Origin: Phlegmacium glaucopus
Lineage: Eukaryota > Basidiomycota > Agaricomycetes > Agaricales > Cortinariaceae
Length of the DNA: 37,424 bases
Assembly (NCBI GenBank): GCA_015039465.1
Contig: MU130360.1
Location: 56,016 to 93,439, forward strand
Reading direction: 5' to 3'
In this document: positions 30,878 through 37,424 of the stretch, piece by piece
Layout of the letters: each line of letters begins with the position of its first letter
Position numbering within the stretch: position 1 is the first letter of the stretch
Made by a program: the position numbers and the translations under genes
The notes under the pieces: generated by a model
Databases searched by the model: none
Told to the model about the DNA's origin: nothing
The model's input: only the letters and a program-made list of their open reading frames with translations

Positions 30878-31870
30878 CATCAGGAAAAATGACTTCTGCC
30901 CTAGGCTTCCCTGAGATGTCCTGGGGTGCCCCAGGACAGCCAGGCCTCTCAGGTCAGGAGGTCACCCCCAGGTGCAAGTTACCTATGTATAAAAAGTCTC
31001 AGGCCATCCTGTGGCAACCTGTGGCAACCTGAGAGTGTTATGAACTTTCTTTTCTTTTATTTAACTCCACCAAACACAATATGGTTTCACCTACATATGC
31101 AACACACACTCTCTTCATTTCCATCTACACATGTTTACCATATTCTTTTCATTGTTTCATTGACATGCATTTGACTCATTGCATGAGTCATCTTTATTTT
31201 TACCTATGACTCACACTTTACATGTGGATGACTCATTACCTATCCAACTCATCCTTTTCCTATATAAACACTATTTACTACAGATGTATTCCTTTGCTAG
31301 TTCTTGAGAATACCACCTGGTTATCTTACTCTCAATCTCTCTCAAGCTCACAAGACAATACCTTGGAATAACTCCTTGGCACTCTTCTGAGCTCACTTTA
31401 CTGATGAATCAATTCTTATATGACTGTCTATGGTCAGAACTCTCTGAACTGTTTGAAGTTGTAACAGAGAGTGTCCTGAGAAAGTGTCCTGAGGCAGCCT
31501 CAGTCTCTTTGGATCTGATGCTAGAAAGCATATATAAACCAGATATTTGAATACTCTCACACAACAGAATAATAATAAAAATAAAATCATATTCAATTAT
31601 TCTAAACATCATATATACTAGTACATATATAATACTGAGGAAGTAGGAAATAAGAAAACAAAATTGTGGGTGGTTTATATACCTTTTGGATGGTGCACAG
31701 ACCATTAGTCACATGATCACAGGTCAGCATGATTTCAAGCATCAGGGCAGATTACATAAAATTCCACAAAAGGAATTATTTATTTTTTTAAAAAAAAATA
31801 TTAAATGGCAGAGAATTGTTTTAGGACCCTGAATATGTTTAAATTGTATTAATAGCAGCTCTCCTTCTGA
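30878..31870 (-). mobile_element. Long CATCAGGAAAAA-end element, copy b, split by a solo LTR
   Basis: Starts CATCAGGAAAAATGACTTCT, followed by GGACA/GGGTGCCCCAGG words. After the LTR (31036-31466), GTGTCCTGAGGCAGCCTCAG leads to the same core as 14533-14735 inverted (TATATAAACC, GGTTTATATACC, GGACCCTGAATATGTTTAAA). The far end is not defined. Confidence 0.6.
31036..31466 (+). repeat. Solo LTR, family 3, copy c (GAGAG)
   Basis: Starts TGTTATGAACTTTC and ends AAGTTGTAACA, flanked by GAGAG on both sides (31031-31035 and 31467-31471). TATATAAAC near 31262 marks a promoter in this orientation. It interrupts the 30878 element. Confidence 0.9.
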
Positions 31871-32463
31871 TTGCTTAGTGTTGGGAAATGACCCCCTGGC
31901 TTATAGGGTCCTTGTTATAGAATTCTATGAGATTTATTGGAATTGATATTTCCATCGAGCCATTTGGTCAAGTGGCCAGCTTGAAGCCACTTGACAAATG
32001 GCTTGATGGCAATATAATGTAACATGTTCCAAGTTCCCAGTATTGAGGACTCGGTCTTATACAAACCTGACCCTGCAAAAGTGAAAAAACAGGTCAGCAT
32101 CTATTCATGCGGTGATTGCCAGTTGGATTACCAAAACATGTGCTTCAACAAAACCATTGTTGTCACAGATAAGCAAATACATAGCTATACATAGTTGAAC
32201 ACAAAGATAGGTCTTCTGGCATTGCTCAATACACCCACCAACTTGCATTTGCTCAGACCCCACTTCCATGTCTATGTAATCGCCACAATTTGTTACCTCA
32301 GGGGCTTGCACTCTGCCTACCTCTTTCCACCGAGCCAGCCCCCCTTCGCTAGGCAGAAAGAATTAGTCAAATTCTTCTTCCTGCTTTTAACGGTACTGAA
32401 TCAGGACCCCCTGCTAATTCTGTAAATGTTGAAATGTACATATCTCCCAATCATTCTCTTAAT
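31871..32463. other. Spacer with a 25-bp hairpin at 31952-32009
   Basis: Arms 31952-31976 and 31986-32009 are complementary except for one mismatch and one extra G, with a 9-nt loop; the central word is GCCATTTG(G)TCAAGTGGC. The minus strand is open across it (31915-32100) and has a possible acceptor (TTTTTCACTTTTGCAG) just upstream, so the hairpin may lie within an exon. Another minus ORF (32105-32311) is unrecognised. Confidence 0.5.
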
Positions 32464-32466
32464 TCA

Positions 32467-32500
<34 letters not shown>

Positions 32501-32632
32501 GATCCAACCTTTACACAGTGGTGAGATCCTTTCCGATGGAAATAAAGGGACTGGCCCTCAGATTCCCACTCCATCACCCCCACCGGTGCATCATCTAACA
32601 AAGCGCACACTTGCATTCCCAATTTTTTGCAG
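32464..32632 (-). CDS. Possible exon with an Asp-repeat tail (unrecognised)
   Basis: The minus-strand frame encodes CALLDDAPVGVMEWESEGQ and KGSHHCVKVGSDDDD, ending in ten Asp from an (ATC)n microsatellite at 32466-32500. The composition is protein-like, and the stop follows at once. It runs opposite to the gene at 32633. Without family recognition it may be the 3' exon of another gene or chance. Confidence 0.3.
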
Positions 32633-33900
32633 ATGCTGTATAAACTTGACCTGATGTTAAGTTTAGAACAAAAGGGAAAATGTTGGAGTAACACCGGATC
32701 AGATGGAACGGAACTGGAACAAGTAATGGAAAGGACTTTGGCCTCAGCATATGTGCTGTGCCGCCCAGCTCCTACAATATCCTGATTTTGGAACCAGAAG
32801 AGAATGGAAAGTCAGAAGACCTCAGTGACTTAGAGGAAGAACAAGAAGAGGAAACTATGTTGATATTCAAACTGAGGAAAAACATACAAGTTCGAGTACG
32901 TAAATATAAAAGGAATTGCAACCAAAATATAGAATATAAATATAAGTGCTGTGTTCTGCTCCTGGAAAAGGTCCTGCATTCTTGGGTGAATAATCCATGG
33001 CTGGTGTGCTGACTGATAGTGGGAAAGTGATGACAAAGAAATAGTTGTTATGGCAAAGGTGTGGTAATGGGTCTGGAGTATCATTGGAAGAGTTGGAATG
33101 ATACGGAGAAGTCTCGGAGTCGGACATAGAAGGAGTAGAACCGGAAACAAAGGAAAGTACTGGAACGGAGTACAGACTACCAGAAACAACTCCGATGGAG
33201 TCGGACTGGAGTAATGTATGACAGAATGTAACACCTGAATACCAATGGGACCATCCATTTCCCAGCTCGCGAATACATCATACTAATTGTGGAAATAAAG
33301 AAGTTTGTGTACTAGCCCCTTGGCATTGAGTTTTCAGCGATACAACAACAGACTGATTGCCAAGCCCGCCATGCATTTCACGCTTCCCCCCGAATTGATA
33401 CACTAGGTGTTATCTTAGCTGTTGGTCATTGCTGGCTATATGGTGAGTATCATCATGTGGACATGCGACCCTCTCCTTCATTGTCTGAAAAGAAGGACCC
33501 CACTTTCAAGGACCCTAGTACCCCCGAGCCACCTTTCATTAGAACATATCAAGCCTTTCAAGATAACCTCAGCTCTGATCACTTCCTTCGGCTTGAGACT
33601 AAGAAATCGGATAAAGGGTTGCAAATCATTCAAAGGCAGCTTCAGGCTCTGAACTTAGTAAGTAATGAATTACACTTTAATGGTAACTGTCAGCACGTTA
33701 AACTCATTTTGTACTATAGCCTGAAAATAATTGAATGTAGCTCCTAAGACTCATCAGACTCCTATTAGACAGGTTTTGCAGCTTGTCTCCCCCAGTCTAG
33801 TTCCGGATCGCTACTCAGGTCAGGAAGCGCTTCGCACTTCCACCCACCTAGCTTACTGCTCCCAGAATTTATATCTGCAAGTTCATTATTTTGTGGTCTA
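32633..33900 (+). pseudogene. PD-(D/E)xK-nuclease-like gene, split by a solo LTR (tentative family)
   Basis: After a polypyrimidine acceptor (AATTTTTTGCAG), the frame opens with MLYKLDL, is interrupted by the LTR at 32655-33233, and resumes exactly in frame with NTNGTIHFPAREYIILIVEI. The Glu-x-Lys (VEIKK) after a hydrophobic strand, followed by QQQTDCQARHAFHASPRIDT, LGVILAVGHCWLYGEY and MRPSPSLSE, suggests a restriction-nuclease-like fold, though the upstream Asp is not identified. One in-frame stop (TAG after KKFVY) breaks it. A donor (TTA|GTAAGT at 33658) ends the exon, and a following open piece (33745-33900) includes RQVLQLVSPSLVPDRYSG. Its target is unknown. Confidence 0.5.
32655..33233 (+). 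repeat. Solo LTR, family 1, copy e (CCTGA)
   Basis: Starts TGTTAAGTTTAGAAC and ends GAATGTAACA, with CCTGA directly outside both ends (32650-32654 and 33234-33238). It is inserted in the exon at 32633 in the same orientation. With copies a to d it gives five copies in 29 kb. Confidence 0.93.
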
Positions 33901-34188
33901 AAAAAATATATCTACGCCCCAGAGGATCAACTGACAGTCGATCTCGGGCTCTACATGCTTAAACAGAACCAGTGAATATGCAAAGATGTATCAATTCCCA
34001 TGTCTCACTAATCTTTCACTTCATTTTTTCAATTTCTTTTGAGTTCTAAAGTTCTAAAGGTCTAATGCCTCTACCATTGACATCAATAATGTGGATTATA
34101 TCATCAACACAGACTAATTCATGTAAATTTGCAGCAGGTAAAATTTGTCTGGTGCAGCCTTGACTTATGTGCACCCCCGCATCAATAA
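33901..34188. other. Spacer between gene fragments
   Basis: No ORF of note. ATTTGCAGCAG near 34130 could be a splice acceptor feeding the short open piece after it (ALTYVHPRINNF), which the 34197 MITE then interrupts. Confidence 0.35.
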
Positions 34189-34196
34189 CTTCATAT

Positions 34197-34829
34197 CAAG
34201 GGGTATGCACCGGCAAACTCCGGCACACGACCTTGGGAGGGGGGGGGGTCAGTCACCCCTTAAACATATTTTTTTTAGGACTTTATTTTTGCCAAAAATA
34301 TGGTTCCTGGGTAAAGTCTATGTAGAAATTAGACATATTGCATCATTTTTATCTAGAATGAACCCATTTTGAGCAAAATAATATCAATTTTGCACATTAT
34401 TATCAAAAAGCTAAGTCACATGTAACAAAAATAGGCCATTGTTGAGTAAATCAGTGCCTTTCTCTCTCTCTAAGCATTGTCAAAGTCTAAATTTGCAAAT
34501 TGACTGTAAATTTCTTATTTTCTTCTAGTTTTCTTTACTAAATGAATATCACTTTAGTATTGTCTCACATGCCAGGACTACTTGGAAGACCAACAGGAAG
34601 TTGGTTCTGTGATGATGAACACAAAAAGATGTGGGGTATATGGTTGGGAGTCAAAAGTGGTGACAAAAAGATTAATTAAATTTAAATTTTATTAAAAAAA
34701 CATAAAATATAATTATATAAATCATGTGACCTTCCTAATTAGGAAAGTGGGGAGGGGGGGGAGGGTCCTGGGAGCCTTAAACCCAAAAAACAAGGTCGTG
34801 TAGCTGAGTTTGTGCATGCATACCCCTTG
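34197..34829. mobile_element. hAT MITE, 633 bp, 8-bp duplication CTTCATAT
   Basis: Left end CAAGGGGTATGCACCGG and the complement of the right end, CAAGGGGTATGCATGC, begin terminal repeats of about 39 bp that finish ACACGACCTTG. CTTCATAT flanks exactly (34189-34196 and 34830-34837). Both subterminal regions carry a long G run (34233-34247 and 34748-34766) and a TTAAAC. CA-A-GGGG ends with an 8-bp duplication are typical of hAT. Non-coding. Confidence 0.92.
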
Positions 34830-34843
34830 CTTCATATAGAACT

Positions 34844-35212
34844 TCATGCGCAGACCCAACCGAATACTTAGGAACACGACTCCTCTCTTATACATGCCTC
34901 TTCCATGCACCCTCACCTTTGTTAATCTCAATGATGAAAATCAACCCGAAAAAAGCAATCCACTGTCACCATCTCCTCCTACCATAGACCTGCCAGATAT
35001 TGGTGAATCACTTTGTTTGAGAAGGCGAATGGGGTCTTTACATGGGTCAGCCTCATCCAATTCACTTTGCAAGCCTTCTCTGGCTGCAGACCAGTCCTGC
35101 AATCCGATGACAATTCCTTTTCGGCACTCCCTGCAGTATCATAAAGACCAGCGCCAAATAGAGAAGGATCAACAGTGCAACGAGGGAGCTGTCAGTAGCA
35201 TCACCACTGACG
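34844..35212 (+). pseudogene. Gene fragment between two mobile elements (unrecognised)
   Basis: The frame from ATG 34846 is open for about 122 codons before it runs into the repeat at 35213. It includes LTFVNLNDENQPEKSN, SPPTIDLPDIGESLCLRRR and HSLQYHKDQRQIEKDQQ. The composition is natural and CpG content is higher than in the surrounding repeats. A C-terminal exon whose 5' part was split by the 34197 MITE is one reading. The last codons come from the repeat itself. No family recognised. Confidence 0.4.
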
Positions 35213-35814
35213 CATCAGGAAAAACACTTTTGCCCTAGGACAGTCTAAGGACAGTCTAAAATACTCTGAGACACCCCCAGAGCTCTTAGAGCCTTAGAGC
35301 TCCAAGAGTGCTCTAAGAAGGTACTATTCCAATGTCTTTTTTTTTGAAAACTCAGAGGGTGTTTTAGGTATGTCCTGGGTATGTCCTGGGGCAACCTAAG
35401 AGTGTCCTGAGGCAACCTGAGAGCATCCCTGAGGCAGCCTTAGTCCCTTTATATCTGATGCTAGAACCAGATATTTGAATAGTCTCACACAACAGAATAA
35501 TAATAATATAAAAAAATCATATTCAATTATTTTAAACATCATATATACTAGTAATAAAATAATAATAAAATAGTGATACAAAGTTATATACTAGTACTAT
35601 AATACTGGGGGAAGTAGGAAATAAGAAAACAAAATTGTGGGTGGTTTATATATCTTTTGGATGGCGCACAGACCATTGGTCACATGATCACAGATAAGCA
35701 TGATTTTGAGCATATGGTCAGGGTAGATTACATAAAATTCCAAAAAAGGAAATTTTTTAAAGGTGGTAGAGAATTGTTTTAGGACCCTGAATATGTTTAA
35801 ATTATATTAATAGC
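35213..35814 (-). mobile_element. Long CATCAGGAAAAAC-end element, copy c
   Basis: Starts CATCAGGAAAAACACTTTTG, with GGACAGTCTAAGGACAGTCT words. It continues through the core shared with 14533-15073 inverted (GCTCTAAGAAGGTACTATTC; GGTTTATATATC; GGACCCTGAATATG). Its far end is replaced by the array at 35815. Confidence 0.65.
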
Positions 35815-36076
35815 AAGGTCTTTACACTAAGCCACTAATTCCAATCGGACTAATCAGAGTCCGATCAGATTCTGATCAGATTCCAAGCAGTCCGATCAGA
35901 CTCAAATTTTGAGTCCAAGCCCAGTCCAAGCCCAGTCCAAGTTCAGTCTGAGTAAATTGCTCAGACTACTCAGAATCTGATTGGACTGTGTGTCATTGGA
36001 TTCTGATCGGACTTACTCAGACTTAGTCCAAGTAAATTGCTTAGACTACTTGTTTGTACCCATGTTTGTCCTCTTC
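35815..36076. mobile_element. Fold-back element end with AGTCCGATCAGA words (partial)
   Basis: Begins AAGGTCTTTACACTAAGCC, close to the left end of the 21323 element. It then consists of AATCGGACT/AGTCCGATCAGATT and CAGTCCAAG words in both orientations. It interrupts copy c directly after TTAATAGC. The right terminus is missing, and a second piece of copy c follows. Confidence 0.6.
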
Positions 36077-36216
36077 CCACACAGACCATTGGTCACATGA
36101 TCACAGATAAGCATGATTTCAAGCATAGGGTCAGAGTAGATTACATAAGATTCCAAAAAAGGAAATTTTTTAAAGATGGTAGAGAATTGTTTTAGGACCC
36201 TGAATATGTTTAAATG
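36077..36216 (-). repeat. Duplicated piece of the long CATCAGG element core
   Basis: Repeats 35665-35800 at about 95% identity (ACCATTGGTCACATGATCAC to GGACCCTGAATATGTTTAAA). It may be a local duplication linked to the insertion at 35815 or a separate truncated copy. Confidence 0.7.
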
Positions 36217-37107
36217 GGGGTCGGCAATCTCAGGCAGTGTGACGTACTGTAACATCATGGAGTGACATCACAGTCACCCTCAAATAAGTGACCCACGGAA
36301 ATTGTGCTTTCCACAATGGCTTGCAGCCCAGCCTGGGTGGTTTTATTACATCATAAGTATCAAAACAATTTAATTTGAGGTTTTAAATGTTTGTAGGAGG
36401 TATAGATGTTGCTGAGTGACAGTAATCCCTGCCAAAAGTGCTAAATTAAAAAAGCTAAAATTGAAGCTTTATAGACTCTGCAGGAAGCCATTTAAACAAC
36501 AAGGTCTGGTGAGATAAAATGTTTCTTACATATGGAACTTTAATTCCTCTTGATTACTTTTTTTACATAATAAATTTTAGTGAAGATAGCAGTGTAATTT
36601 CCATAAAAGGAAGGTTTAAAAAATAAGGAAAAATATTTTGATCAAGAGATATTGTCCAGATTGATGAAAAAATGATACTTTGTTATTGGACTGAAGCACC
36701 ATATTGAGTTCCTGATAGTGTCTATAGACAATTTCTGTTTTTGCTGCCAAATTCAGCCTGAGAGCTGCTTTGTAAGCAGCTCTCATCCACCAATCTGACT
36801 TCCTTTCACTTCTACTCCACCATATTGATCTCTCATCTGTCCTAGCTATCAAATATTGTTCATTTAGTCATATAGTGTTGGTAAACAAGCCTATTCTACC
36901 TCTAAATTATACTTAGCCTTCAAGATTTAGCTCTGATCTTGATCTGATTGGACTGATATCCTGGTATTGCAGTTTTTGATATCTAAAAACATGTAAGTTT
37001 TAATTTCCTTATGTTTCTCAAGTATATTAAAGCTCTAACTGTTCAAAACTTCAATCTACAGTTACAATTCACCAAATTTCCTCACATTTTTACCTTTTGA
37101 CCAGTCA
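36217..37107. other. Spacer and upstream region of the 37108 gene
   Basis: No repeat termini or convincing genes. The 78-codon minus-strand frame at 36616-36852 shows no motif. The pyrimidine-rich TTTTTACCTTTTGACCAGTC just before 37108 could be part of a promoter or 5' UTR. Confidence 0.4.
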
Positions 37108-37424
37108 TGCCCCCAAAAGGAGCTCGAGCCCGAACAGCTAACCTTGAAAATCTCCAAAAGGCAAGAGATGCTAACCTTCTAAAAGATCCTGCAGCTTCAG
37201 CCTTCTGCTTCTGCTTCTGCAAACTTTGAGAGTACAGTAATTCAATATCAGCAGCAACTTGCAGATATGGAGGCTCAAATTACTTCTCTTGAAGTTGAGC
37301 TAGAAAAGTCTCATGAGCAGTGTTCTAAATTCTCAGAGCTTCTGGAGAATGCTCAAAAATATATTGAGCAGTTAAGATCTGCACTTGAAGTTGAAAAAGA
37401 TTGTTACAAAGATCTTTATCGCCA
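37108..37424 (+). pseudogene. Coiled-coil protein start, one frameshift, cut by the window edge
   Basis: ATG at 37108 begins MPPKGARARTANLENLQKAR, a basic N-terminus. At the CTTCTGCTTCTGCTTCTGC repeat (37203-37221) the frame has to shift to continue as SASANFESTVIQYQQQLADM. It then runs through a long heptad-rich stretch (EAQITSLEVELEKSHEQCSK, FSELLENAQKYIEQL) open to the window end. In the first frame it stops soon after the repeat. It resembles the N-terminal coiled coil of a repeat-gene family common in mushroom genomes, from memory. Slippage in the trinucleotide-like repeat is the likely cause of the shift; a short intron is less likely. Confidence 0.6.

Noticed and set aside
32464..32500. 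Poly-Asp tract as evidence of a functional acidic domain
   Set aside because: It is an (ATC)n microsatellite; the tract by itself gives no function.
1..37424. CRISPR arrays, bacterial operons, ribosome binding sites
   Set aside because: The DNA is clearly eukaryotic with spliced genes; regular repeats present are satellites or transposon words without spacer structure.

Overview
The window looks like a repeat-rich, gene-poor stretch of a fungal genome, most likely a basidiomycete of the Agaricomycetes. The reasons are short GT-AG introns of about 40-65 nt, Ty1/copia and Ty3/gypsy relics, a two-component Harbinger-like transposon, a TET/JBP-type oxygenase gene of the kind seen in mushroom genomes, and a P-loop NTPase of the Crinkler/RHS type. 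No ordinary housekeeping gene, rRNA, tRNA or CRISPR was recognised. Most of the DNA is transposons and their scars, many nested, and most of it is visibly poor in CpG.

Layout. 1-1159: 3' end of a copia element with its LTR. 1160-3110: duplicated ORF-bearing blocks of unknown nature. 3480-4290 and 6650-7078: an inverted pair of clusters of a ~170-175 bp satellite. 4345-12735: a mosaic of solo LTRs, small TIR elements and fold-back elements. 13250-15866: an unrecognised gene-like stretch, MITE-type repeats and a broken gypsy integrase. 16535-17142: a small ORF cut by a hAT-type MITE. 17691-19647: an element carrying an apparently intact four-exon gene for a 495-residue Myb/SANT-like, coiled-coil protein. 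20330-20700: a Harbinger transposase C-terminal relic. 21323-22565: a 1.24 kb fold-back element with an 8-bp target duplication. 22817-24997: an NTPase relic bounded by a solo LTR and by a second element that shares 52 bp of 5' end with the 17691 element and encodes the N-terminal half of a Harbinger-like DDE transposase. 26848-30168: a broken TET/JBP-like oxygenase gene on the minus strand, split by a solo LTR that is itself split by a Tc1/mariner-like element. 30370-30588: a retropepsin-like exon. 32633-33900: a nuclease-like gene split by another solo LTR. 34197-34829: a hAT MITE. 37108-37424: the start of a coiled-coil gene with a frameshift, cut by the window edge.

Three themes stand out. 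(1) Eleven LTR-type insertions from four families, eight with exact 5-bp target duplications and two with one mismatch, and almost no internal retrotransposon sequence. (2) Several small transposon families share outermost termini but have subterminal regions built from a different short word in each family, repeated in both orientations. (3) Two elements with the same 52-bp 5' end carry, separately, the DNA-binding-type protein and the DDE nuclease expected of a two-component Harbinger-like system. All homology calls come from reading motifs; no database search was possible.
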